A DNA stretch of 23,437 nucleotides from a virus, in IMG/VR virus record IMGVR_UViG_3300033149_001812, positions 1 through 23,437 of that record. One strand, 5' to 3'. This document shows positions 5,874 through 10,733 of this stretch, piece by piece. The first letter of the stretch is position 1. The number at the start of each line of letters is the position of its first letter. Under the pieces are notes generated by a model. That model worked only from the letters and a program-made list of their open reading frames with translations, did not search any database and was not told where the DNA came from. Position numbers and translations under genes: made by a program.

Positions 5874-5946
5874 CGTCCAAGGTCTCGAGAAGGTGACCTG
5901 GTCCTTGCCCAGAGGTCCAGACCCGCAGGAGGTAGATCCTTGGACG
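5874..5946 (-). other. Structured intergenic segment, possible leader RNA or small RNA
   Basis: A 9-bp inverted repeat (CGTCCAAGG at 5874-5882, CCTTGGACG at 5938-5946) encloses 55 bases. Inside are an 8-bp palindrome (TCTCGAGA) and short GC-rich pairings. On the minus strand one arm region contains CTACCTCCTGC, complementary to a ribosome binding site. No convincing gene occupies 5763-5957, so an RNA element acting on the downstream exported-protein genes is plausible. No known riboswitch class was recognised. Confidence 0.4.
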
Positions 5947-5957
5947 TCCGTTCAATG

Positions 5958-6149
5958 TTAGTCAGGTGGTTCGGTGCTAATTGTAATCCACAGATTGTTG
6001 GCAGGGATACCACCAGAACGTGAGATGGACTGATTCACGTAGGTGATGTCCATCATCGTGTCCTCGCCCTGTACGAGCTCTTCTTGATAACGATCTCCAC
6101 CAGCCTTGCGTGCTGGTCGTTCAAGTGTGAACTTGCGAGTTAGTTTCAT
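5958..6149 (-). CDS. Small phage protein of unknown function
   Basis: This 63-residue protein begins MKLTRKFTLERPARKAGGDRY and ends with a strand-rich segment (IPANNLWITISTEPPD). An AAAGGAGAACAAC ribosome binding site precedes the ATG. The basic N-terminus followed by acidic and beta-prone sequence suggests a small nucleic-acid or protein-binding fold, but nothing specific is recognised. It is the last gene before the structured intergenic region. Confidence 0.75.
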   Translation of the reverse strand: MKLTRKFTLERPARKAGGDRYQEELVQGEDTMMDITYVNQSISRSGGIPANNLWITISTEPPD

Positions 6150-6170
6150 GTTGTTCTCCTTTCGTTTAGG

Positions 6171-6368
6171 TTAACCAAAGGTCTCGTCCTGACACTTTTG
6201 ACATAGGTGACTAATGTTAAACTCTTCCCAGCTTAACTTGTCTTTGAAGTCTTCTTTCTTCACGTTGAGCGACCCACAAGAGACGCAGCCGAGATCCTGG
6301 GTGGTTCTGCCGAATATTCTCTTTGCGACGCCGTCAACGAACTCCTGCATTTCCTTACTTCTTTCCAT
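6171..6368 (-). CDS. Small zinc-ribbon-like protein
   Basis: This 65-residue protein has an N-terminal helix (KEMQEFVDGVAKRIFG). A CVSC knuckle, a short strand region and a second CQKC knuckle near the C-terminus follow, giving a probable four-cysteine zinc ribbon. The ATG has a GGGAG ribosome binding site. It could be a small DNA- or RNA-binding accessory protein. It differs clearly from the Cys-rich paralogues at the left end, which have a CPC motif and a histidine. Confidence 0.85.
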   Translation of the reverse strand: MERSKEMQEFVDGVAKRIFGRTTQDLGCVSCGSLNVKKEDFKDKLSWEEFNISHLCQKCQDETFG

Positions 6369-6383
6369 ATCGAAAGTCTCCCT

Positions 6384-6674
6384 TCATCTCATAAGGTCCG
6401 CGATCAGCTTGTCTTGCTGATCTCTGGACATCTTCTCGAACATATTTCTGAACTTCTCCTTTGCCCTTTCAAGACTATCCTTTGTCTCGTCCTTGGGCAC
6501 GTGAGTGATTTTTCCTTCTTCTTCTTTTGCCTTGCGTTCTGCCTCCAACGCACGATTCGCCCAGTAGGTGCAGCAGCGATCGAGTCGTTCGTATCGCTGC
6601 CGTGCCTTGACGAACTCGGGGTAGATCACTGCGTGACGCCGTTGGCAGTCCGTGGCTCGTTGACGGTGGTTCAT
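6384..6674 (-). CDS. Helical basic protein of unknown function
   Basis: This 96-residue protein is almost entirely helical and highly charged: FVKARQRYERLDRCCTYWANRALEAERKAKEEE, then SLERAKEKFRNMFEKMSRDQQDKLIADL. A coiled coil is likely at about 20-50 and again at 65-95. The ATG has GGAAGGAG upstream, and copy 2 of the dyad element lies just before that. The C-terminal SRDQQDKLIADL is loosely similar to the SPEEQ-type helices of the 2920-3300 and 9886-10227 products, but the resemblance is weak. Confidence 0.8.
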   Translation of the reverse strand: MNHRQRATDCQRRHAVIYPEFVKARQRYERLDRCCTYWANRALEAERKAKEEEGKITHVPKDETKDSLERAKEKFRNMFEKMSRDQQDKLIADLMR

Positions 6675-6688
6675 AGACTCCTTCCTCC

Positions 6689-6713
6689 ACTATGTTCATA
6701 AAATGAACGAAGT
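6689..6713 (+). repeat. Dispersed 25-bp dyad element, copy 2
   Basis: ACTAT, GTTCAT, AAA, ATGAAC and GAAGT occur in order, matching the full consensus including the outer ACT/AGT pair. It occupies the gap between the stop at 6717 and the start at 6674, right before the ribosome binding site of the latter gene. Confidence 0.95.
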
Positions 6714-6716
6714 TGT

Positions 6717-6950
6717 TCAAAATCCATCGAAGCGAACCTTGAACGGCAGTGCTCCAAGCGCTGCAAGCAAGTGCGCCGTCTTTCGCTCGCTGGCCAGAAT
6801 GCACTCAACGATTGAGACGTTGTGGATGGGAAACTGCCTACGCAAGTCCGCGTGGCTCATTCCGGAAGGAAAGCCAGTGATGTTAGACAGTGGCAGCTTG
6901 GGCTTGCGTGGTGCTGGTCGGTGTCGGCGTCGTAGTTTAGCTTTGGTCAT
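6717..6950 (-). CDS. Small basic protein of unknown function
   Basis: This 77-residue protein has a very basic start (MTKAKLRRRHRPAPRKPKL). A more ordered part follows with SHADLRRQFPIHNVSIVECILASERKTAHLLAALGALP. The segment HADLRRQFPI may form part of a small DNA-binding or adaptor fold, though no family is recognised. The ATG overlaps the stop of the 45-residue gene upstream (ATGA), with AAGGAGGAG as ribosome binding site. Confidence 0.75.
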   Translation of the reverse strand: MTKAKLRRRHRPAPRKPKLPLSNITGFPSGMSHADLRRQFPIHNVSIVECILASERKTAHLLAALGALPFKVRFDGF

Positions 6951-7084
6951 ACTTCTCCTCCTTCCATTATAGGATCTAATACATCAAGTATCTCTTTGAC
7001 GTCTTGCTTAGTAAGTTCGAACCCCTCCTCGTGGATAAGAGCTATTTGTAGGTCTTGATAAATTCTTTCTAATTCCTCAGTCAC
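6947..7084 (-). CDS. 45-residue acidic protein, GTG start
   Basis: A GTG at 7084 is preceded by GGGAGGTGAACCAAA and opens a 45-codon frame: MTEELERIYQDLQIALIHEE, then helical acidic sequence ending MEGGEV. Its stop overlaps the next start as ATGA, and the ribosome binding site of that next gene is inside its 3' end. The strong start signals and coupling support a real gene. Its function is unknown. Confidence 0.75.
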   Translation of the reverse strand: MTEELERIYQDLQIALIHEEGFELTKQDVKEILDVLDPIMEGGEV

Positions 7085-7107
7085 TTTGGTTCACCTCCCT
7101 TCTTGAG

Positions 7108-7176
7108 CTAATGTTCAAAGAACGCTCGGGCGGAGGAAAGAGTCAATAAAGTTCCCGAGCGCCCCTTCAACATTAG
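7108..7176 (-). other. Long imperfect hairpin spanning the end of the 7173-7817 gene
   Basis: The outer arms CTAATGTT / AACATTAG and inner arms CGCTCGGG / CCCGAGCG are both perfect. They are joined by 7-base segments that mostly pair with G-U, giving a stem of about 23 bp and a 23-base loop. The stop codon of the upstream gene lies in the 5' arm of the transcript. It may be a terminator-like, RNA-processing or stability element. No T-run follows directly. Confidence 0.6.
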
Positions 7177-7817
7177 GCTATTAACTTCTCCAACTCGGCC
7201 AGAACATCAGCGGCCGTTTCAGGCTTGGGTTCGGCCTTGGGCTCGTCCACGTGACTCAGCATCTCTTCTGCTTGCTCTGCTATCATTGGAATCTCACTTG
7301 TAGGGCCTGTCTCATAGTCAACCAGTGGAGCCTCGTTCTTGCCGAGTCCAGGACCTTCGTACTCTGGCTCGGGAGCCGGAACCTCTTCGACCATCTCCGG
7401 TTCCTCACCTGACTCGTACTGCTGTAGGTGTCTACTGGCCAGCTCCTCACGACCAGGGCCTGATGTCGGAACCTCCTCGTCAACCGTCTCCTGTGGTGCT
7501 GGCGTTGGAGAAGGCTCCGGCCCATAGTTCTTCTCATGAACTTCCTTCATGCCTGCGTGCCTTTCGATCGGCTTTACCTTTATGCGTGGCAGCTTGACTA
7601 CCCTCGTACCCGTCACGACGTAAGGCTCGAGACGAGAGTATTGCTCCTCGTCATAGACCTTTCTGTATTTCGTCTTCGAGAACAACGTTCTCACTACCAC
7701 CGTCTTCTTATTGCTCTTGACTACCTCCGCGTCGAACCAGTCGTGGCCAAGCATGACCTTGACCTTTTGGTTCGGCTTGTAGTCGATGCGGAGTCCTTTG
7801 TAACTTGTCTTACCCAT
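7173..7817 (-). CDS. SH3-like N-terminal domain with long acidic Pro/Glu-rich tail
   Basis: In this 214-residue protein residues 1-60 are beta-rich (KVKVMLGHDWFDAEVVKSNKKTVVVR), fitting a small SH3- or KOW-like barrel. Residues about 90-200 are low-complexity and rich in Glu, Pro and Gly (for example EEVPAPEPEYEGPG). A short helix (AADVLAELEKLI) ends the chain. The ATG at 7817 with AAGGAGGTGCTA upstream was chosen over an earlier in-frame ATG that would overlap the preceding gene. Acidic tails of this kind occur in scaffold and DNA-mimic proteins. No function can be assigned. Confidence 0.85.
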   Translation of the reverse strand: MGKTSYKGLRIDYKPNQKVKVMLGHDWFDAEVVKSNKKTVVVRTLFSKTKYRKVYDEEQYSRLEPYVVTGTRVVKLPRIKVKPIERHAGMKEVHEKNYGPEPSPTPAPQETVDEEVPTSGPGREELASRHLQQYESGEEPEMVEEVPAPEPEYEGPGLGKNEAPLVDYETGPTSEIPMIAEQAEEMLSHVDEPKAEPKPETAADVLAELEKLIA

Positions 7818-7827
7818 TAGCACCTCC

Positions 7828-8019
7828 TTAAGTTGATACCCAGTCGTGGAACGTGTCAGGCAGTTGGCCCTCAACTATACACTCATCTACGTAGATTGTG
7901 TAGTCTAAGTACACACCATTGAGTGAGACAGACCTTTTGCCTATCATCAACCTGATTTCTTCATACTCCCTACCATTTATAGTAATGGTCGCGAGTACAT
8001 CCTTAATTTCTTTCGCCAT
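7828..8019 (-). CDS. Small protein of unknown function
   Basis: This 63-residue protein begins MAKEIKDVLATITINGREYEE and continues with alternating strands (SVSLNGVYLDYTIYVDECIVEG). It appears to be a compact beta-sheet fold. The ATG at 8019 is preferred because GGAGGGAAGG lies just upstream. The in-frame ATG at 8034 has no ribosome binding site. No family is recognised. Confidence 0.75.
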   Translation of the reverse strand: MAKEIKDVLATITINGREYEEIRLMIGKRSVSLNGVYLDYTIYVDECIVEGQLPDTFHDWVST

Positions 8020-8033
8020 TGTCCTTCCCTCCA

Positions 8034-8171
8034 TTAAAGGTTGCCTATTAGGAACACTAAGTCTCCCATCCCTGTCAAAAACGCCACGAGCATCGTGAAC
8101 AACGATGGCTTCTCAATAAGGTAACTGATGGCAACGGCAGTGCTTAGCAGAACCATGATTGAGTCTAGCAT
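8034..8171 (-). CDS. 45-residue membrane protein with two spans
   Basis: The start at 8171 has GAAGGAGTAGA upstream inside the preceding gene. The short chain shows two hydrophobic segments (about 4-18 and 24-43) separated by IEKPS, fitting a hairpin of two membrane spans. Small two-span phage proteins include class II holins and exclusion proteins. The lysis genes are in the other arm, so the role is open. Confidence 0.7.
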   Translation of the reverse strand: MLDSIMVLLSTAVAISYLIEKPSLFTMLVAFLTGMGDLVFLIGNL

Positions 8172-8172
8172 T

Positions 8173-8340
8173 CTACTCCTTCGGAAGGTGTACGTTGATG
8201 AAGTGCCCGCCGACAAAGTCGATGCTCATTAAAACAGGCATCTCGCCCTCGTCGTTTTCGCTTTTGACTAGTGAGACAAGAATTTCATCACCAGGCTCGA
8301 TCTGTTCCGTGAGTTTCTTTATTAGTTCTAGCCCTGTCAT
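8173..8340 (-). CDS. 55-residue protein, first gene of a promoter-led operon
   Basis: The ATG at 8340 opens 55 codons: MTGLELIKKLTEQIEPGDEI, then strands ILVSLVK, PVLMSIDFV and HFINVHLP, a likely small alpha/beta fold. The ribosome binding site is weak (AGAGAAAAG). The gene is the first after the promoter at 8372-8400 and ends two bases before the next start at 8171. N-terminal sequences of the LIKxLTExIxPGDE type occur in many small phage proteins, but no function is known to me. Confidence 0.75.
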   Translation of the reverse strand: MTGLELIKKLTEQIEPGDEILVSLVKSENDEGEMPVLMSIDFVGGHFINVHLPKE

Positions 8341-8371
8341 AACTTTTCTCTATTCTTAATTGTTTAAAATC

Positions 8372-8400
8372 AGTATACCATAATCAAACGCAGATGTCAA
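8372..8400 (-). promoter_or_regulatory. Sigma70 promoter of the 3518-8340 gene run
   Basis: TTGACA, 17 bases and TATACT lie on the minus strand, with TGG before the -10 box (extended -10). The bases after the -35 box (TCT) and before the -10 box (TGG) match two other promoters of this window (8989-9017, 10666-10695). Confidence 0.9.
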
Positions 8401-8441
8401 GGCTCTATTGGTGTTTTTTTTTGTTCTACGTCATTTTGAGG

Positions 8442-8960
8442 TCAGGAAGTTTCAGGCTCTTCTACGACCGGAACGCCATTGACGTTGCCAAGCTCGTCAT
8501 GCTCAGACTTGGAGCGTGCGGCTTGCTTAGCAGTGGCTATCCGCTGCGCGTCGGTGATAACCTGCCCCATCTGAACAGGGTCGCTCGTTATCTTCTTAAG
8601 CTCTCCCTCTACATCTGCCTTGGTCCTTCTCGACTTCAGCTCTTTCACGTCCCATCCCTCGTAGTCATAAACTTCACGTTGCATCTCCTCCATGTAGTTC
8701 CTACCGCCGCGTCCGCTTGGGTTCAGGTCGCCAAGCCCGAGCCTTGTTAGAATCTCCCTTGCGTCGGTGATGCTCGTCACGCGCTCTGCATGGCCGCCCT
8801 TTATCAATATTCCCTCAAACTCCTCAAGCACCAGGCGCATTAGGAAACTCCTGCTCGGAAGCATTTGGCCCTTTATTGCGAAGAATCGTGCTACGGTAGC
8901 CAATGTAGTGCTCTTCACTCTCGCTTGCACGAGTGCGTCGCTCTTCTCTTGTCGATACAT
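8442..8960 (-). CDS. Possible DNA-binding protein of unknown family
   Basis: This 172-residue protein directly follows its own strong promoter (8989-9017), with AAAGGAGTAAACG before the ATG. The N-terminal part (about 10-55: VQARVKSTTLATVARFFAIK, then SRSFLMRLVLEEFE) reads as a strand followed by two helices. This is compatible with a ribbon-helix-helix DNA-binding fold. The rest is charged and helical (KELKSRRTKADVEGELKKI) with an acidic tail. Next to the main control regions, it is a candidate regulator, possibly of the shared promoters or dyad elements. Both the family and the role are inference. Confidence 0.85.
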   Translation of the reverse strand: MYRQEKSDALVQARVKSTTLATVARFFAIKGQMLPSRSFLMRLVLEEFEGILIKGGHAERVTSITDAREILTRLGLGDLNPSGRGGRNYMEEMQREVYDYEGWDVKELKSRRTKADVEGELKKITSDPVQMGQVITDAQRIATAKQAARSKSEHDELGNVNGVPVVEEPETS

Positions 8961-8988
8961 CGTTTACTCCTTTCCCATTGTTCAGACT

Positions 8989-9017
8989 ATCATACCACAT
9001 TCAAGCGTAGATGTCAA
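8989..9017 (-). promoter_or_regulatory. Sigma70 promoter of the 8442-8960 gene
   Basis: TTGACA, 17 bases and TATGAT lie on the minus strand with an extended -10 TGG. The sequence closely follows the promoter at 8372-8400, including TCT after the -35 box. The predicted leader is about 20 bases long. Confidence 0.9.
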
Positions 9018-9043
9018 TTTAATATTTGGTGGAATTGTATGCG

Positions 9044-9089
9044 GTGACGCGATTGACTTGCGTGACTCGACTGAGTGTATGTTGTATGC
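9044..9089 (+). repeat. Left arm of long inverted repeat with 9-bp iterations
   Basis: The units GTGACGCGA, TTGACTTGC, GTGACTCGA and CTGAGTGTA are followed by TGTTGTATGC. The last 13 bases are perfectly inverted at 9332-9344. Confidence 0.85.
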
Positions 9090-9141
9090 CACCCCCCCAT
9101 GCCTTCCTGCCAATGGTCGAACGAAGATGACTTGTTGTCCA

Positions 9142-9166
9142 ACTACGTTCATATTATGAACGAAGT
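9142..9166 (+). repeat. Dispersed 25-bp dyad element, copy 3
   Basis: ACTAC, GTTCAT, ATT, ATGAAC and GAAGT occur in order, fully matching the consensus. It is the only copy with the dyad extended to CG on both sides. It sits at the centre of the inverted-repeat region, directly before the GA tract. Confidence 0.95.
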
Positions 9167-9170
9167 AGCC

Positions 9171-9192
9171 GAGAGAGAGAGAGAGAGAGAGA
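9171..9192 (+). repeat. GA dinucleotide repeat, 11 units
   Basis: Eleven perfect GA units are followed by a pyrimidine-rich stretch (9197-9224) and T9AAA. The purine and pyrimidine tracts could pair into an imperfect hairpin or form a triplex. Such simple repeats are rare in compact phage genomes. Confidence 0.95.
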
Positions 9193-9331
9193 ACAATTCT
9201 TCTTTCTCTTTCCTTCTTTCTTTCTATATTTTTTTTTAAATGTTGTGGGTTTGAGGCCCTAAGCCTTAGTTCTGGCGGTAGGTGAAGCCTTCATCTTCGT
9301 TCATGGATTTGGCGGAAGGGCCTACCCCCCC

Positions 9332-9377
9332 GCATACAACATACAGTCACGCAAGTCACGCGAGTCACGCGAGTCAT
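9332..9377 (-). repeat. Right arm of long inverted repeat with 9-bp iterations
   Basis: Read on the minus strand the units are ATGACTCGC, GTGACTCGC, GTGACTTGC and GTGACTGTA, followed by TGTTGTATGC. This arm is more regular than the left one and defines the unit consensus. Confidence 0.85.
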
Positions 9378-9436
9378 TGTATACATTCAAACGAACGAAA
9401 GCCCAGGCAGTTCTCACTACCCAGGCCCTTGTGGCG

Positions 9437-9610
9437 TTAGTTGAGATCAGGTTCGATGATGTACCACGCCTCTCGATACCAGTCAGTGTCTTCGTCTTTG
9501 CAACGCTTGTCGATGTGATCGACTGCCTTCTGCTTGGAATCGTACGCAGCCACGAAGTGACTGCCACAATAAGGGTCATCGTCGTGCTCCATGATGATGT
9601 AGATCTTCAC
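9437..9610 (-). CDS. 57-residue protein of unknown function, GTG start
   Basis: The GTG at 9610 has an excellent ribosome binding site (GGGAGGTGA) and gives a protein starting MKIYIIMEHDDDP. A helix region follows (YDSKQKAVDHIDKRCKD), then a final strand (EAWYIIEPDLN). A longer TTG-started frame lacks such a signal. The outline of a first strand, a turn and then an SxxEA/KA helix resembles the 9637-9798 product, so they may be distant paralogues. Proteins of this shape are frequent in phages and uncharacterised. Confidence 0.75.
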   Translation of the reverse strand: MKIYIIMEHDDDPYCGSHFVAAYDSKQKAVDHIDKRCKDEDTDWYREAWYIIEPDLN

Positions 9611-9636
9611 GTTCTCACCTCCCTTCATTGCTTGCC

Positions 9637-9798
9637 TTACTTCATCCAGAAGTATAACACTGCCATCGCTTCCTTGTAACTCCAAAACGGTCCTACTGCT
9701 GACCTCGGTGGGTCTTGCAAACTTCCACCGAACATTAGAATCGGTCTTGTTGCCACGACTGGCTCACCATACTCTTTAACTATCCACCATGTTCTCAT
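9637..9798 (-). CDS. 53-residue protein of unknown function
   Basis: The ATG at 9798 is preceded by GGGAGGTGAAACAGA. The protein begins MRTWWIVKEYGEPVVATRPI and ends with FWSYKEAMAVLYFWMK. The alpha/beta outline is like that of its downstream neighbour. The ribosome binding site and leader (ATGAAGGGAGGTGA) are nearly identical to those of the 9437-9610 gene, supporting duplication. No function is recognised. Confidence 0.75.
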   Translation of the reverse strand: MRTWWIVKEYGEPVVATRPILMFGGSLQDPPRSAVGPFWSYKEAMAVLYFWMK

Positions 9799-9885
9799 TC
9801 TGTTTCACCTCCCTTCATTGTGTAGTTGCTTACCATTAGGTGATCTGGTGGTTCTAATGCGACCTGCTTGTTTTAGGTTCTGTCC

Positions 9886-10227
9886 TTACTTGGTCTTTCG
9901 TAATGCTTCTAACCCTGCGAGGTGCTCTGCTTGCTGCTCAGGACTCAGTCCTGCAAACAAGGCCGCGTAAGCCTTCGTCGGGTCTGTTGCTTGCTTCCCA
10001 GCGTCCAATGCACGTACGGAGTAACCGGTTTTTTCCAACTCATCTAAGTCCTTGGTCTTCATCTTTTTTAAAACGCGCTGGATTGAGATGATTAGATGTG
10101 ATACTGCCCATGACCGTTCAGTCGCTTTATCAACGCCATCAAAGTCGATGGTGACGTCGATAACTGCTTTGTAACCTTCAGGCAAGTCACCGCCTGATAC
10201 TGAACATGCTTTAGTTGTTGTGTCCAT
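9886..10227 (-). CDS. Paralogue of the 2920-3300 product
   Basis: This 113-residue protein starts MDTTTKACSVSGGDLPEGYK. It has N-terminal strands (AVIDVTIDFD), a helical middle (about 36-65) and a C-terminal segment DPTKAYAALFAGLSPEQQ. The C-terminus matches the 2920-3300 protein in motif order and spacing, and both have ..[IV]DF.. strands at the N-terminus. The ATG at 10227 with AAAGGGGAAA upstream was chosen. It is the first gene of its transcript, behind a promoter at 10327-10355. Both relatives are promoter-proximal, suggesting early, abundant expression. Function is unknown. Confidence 0.85.
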   Translation of the reverse strand: MDTTTKACSVSGGDLPEGYKAVIDVTIDFDGVDKATERSWAVSHLIISIQRVLKKMKTKDLDELEKTGYSVRALDAGKQATDPTKAYAALFAGLSPEQQAEHLAGLEALRKTK

Positions 10228-10300
10228 AGTGTTTCCCCTTTCATTAGCAGGCCACACCAGAACCACCAGTCATATTCTATTGTCAATGAACGTGTTGTTC

Positions 10301-10318
10301 CCATGCCCTTTCGCATGG
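10301..10318 (-). promoter_or_regulatory. Hairpin at the predicted 5' end of the 9886-10227 mRNA
   Basis: CCATGC and GCATGG form a 6-bp stem with a six-base loop, starting about where transcription from the promoter at 10327-10355 should begin. A 5'-terminal stem-loop of this kind typically stabilises bacterial mRNA. Confidence 0.5.
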
Positions 10319-10326
10319 TTGATTCC

Positions 10327-10355
10327 ATTAAAACATAGAACACCATGAATGTCAA
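10327..10355 (-). promoter_or_regulatory. Sigma70 promoter of the 9437-10227 genes
   Basis: TTGACA, 17 bases and TTTAAT (one mismatch to TATAAT) lie on the minus strand. It lacks the extended -10 and the TCT seen after the -35 box in the other three main promoters. It faces away from the plus-strand promoter at 10666-10695. Confidence 0.7.
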
Positions 10356-10449
10356 GGAAATAATTCAATCCACGTTTTGCTATCACAAAATTCAAAGGGG
10401 GAAAATAGGTTTCAAAACGCGCGGGAAGGCTTCTGCAGAAAATGTATGA

Positions 10450-10474
10450 GGTATTAAATACCCACAAAATTGTG
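10450..10474. promoter_or_regulatory. Two adjoining palindromes, operator candidate
   Basis: GGTATTAAATACC (10450-10462) and CACAAAATTGTG (10463-10474) are perfect dyads placed end to end in the divergent control region. A further CACAAAATT is found at 10384-10392. These are typical dimer-binding sites, but the protein is unknown. Confidence 0.5.
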
Positions 10475-10484
10475 ATAAAAGTCA

Positions 10485-10517
10485 ACTACGTTCATAAGCT
10501 GGCGAGGCCAGCGAAGT
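10485..10517 (+). repeat. Altered dyad element with exchanged hairpin
   Basis: ACTAC and GTTCAT are conserved, but the ATGAAC arm is replaced by AA plus the hairpin GCTGGC-GAG-GCCAGC, then GAAGT as in the other copies. The new hairpin keeps the 6-3-6 geometry and its position directly before GAAGT. Confidence 0.75.
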
Positions 10518-10528
10518 GACAATGGATT

Positions 10529-10553
10529 ACTTTGTTCATTTTATGAACGAAGA
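10529..10553 (+). repeat. Dispersed 25-bp dyad element, copy 4
   Basis: ACTTT, GTTCAT, TTT, ATGAAC, GAAGA: the last base differs from the consensus. It lies 12 bases after the altered copy and about 110 bases before the plus-strand promoter. Apart from these elements and the promoters, the 10228-10733 region shows no convincing gene. Confidence 0.95.
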
Positions 10554-10665
10554 AGAGGTTGACCTTGGGTTAGTTTGCGAGGCGGCGACAGGTTTGCGAG
10601 CGTGCAACGCCTCCCCACAAATGGTTGGAAATGAAGAACGAGGCCAGTTTCCACCCAATAATAAC

Positions 10666-10695
10666 TTGACATCTGATGTGGAATTGTGGTATAGT
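10666..10695 (+). promoter_or_regulatory. Sigma70 promoter of the plus-strand arm
   Basis: TTGACA, 18 bases and TATAGT with an extended -10 TGG. It shares TTGACATCT and TGTGGTAT with the minus-strand promoters at 8372-8400 and 8989-9017. It should transcribe the genes from 10734 onward. No other clear promoter was seen on the plus strand. Confidence 0.85.
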
Positions 10696-10733
10696 GAATG
10701 ATATAATGAAAGAGGTTTAAAGGGAGACAGATT

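Larger units (their letters stand above)
9031..9390. other. Candidate replication origin or similar cis-acting region
   Basis: No gene is visible in 8961-9436. Two arms form an inverted pair (9044-9089 and 9332-9377, 37 of 46 positions equal). Each has four 9-bp units (consensus GTGACTCGC) followed by TGTTGTATGC. Between them lie C7 tracts, copy 3 of the dyad element, an 11-fold GA repeat, a pyrimidine stretch and a T9 AT-rich patch. Iterated binding sites beside an easily melted region are typical of replication origins. A MITE-like element is an alternative, since no transposase is present. Confidence 0.5.

Noticed and set aside
5802-6023. Plus-strand frame across the structured intergenic region
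   Set aside because: It is opposite to the gene direction, overlaps the well-supported 5958-6149 gene, and contains the tandem repeat and inverted repeat.
8414-8422. Nine T bases on the plus strand as a terminator
   Set aside because: No stable GC-rich stem precedes it, and no plus-strand gene ends there.
8394-9159. Plus-strand frames opposite the 8442-8960 gene
   Set aside because: They cover minus-strand promoters and the inverted-repeat region and lack ribosome binding sites.
9044-9377. CRISPR array
   Set aside because: The repeats are 9 bp without unique spacers and are arranged as inverted arms; no cas genes are present.
10516-10701. Plus-strand frame beginning in the control region (61 codons)
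   Set aside because: It runs through dyad copy 4 and the sigma70 promoter at 10666-10695 and has no ribosome binding site.
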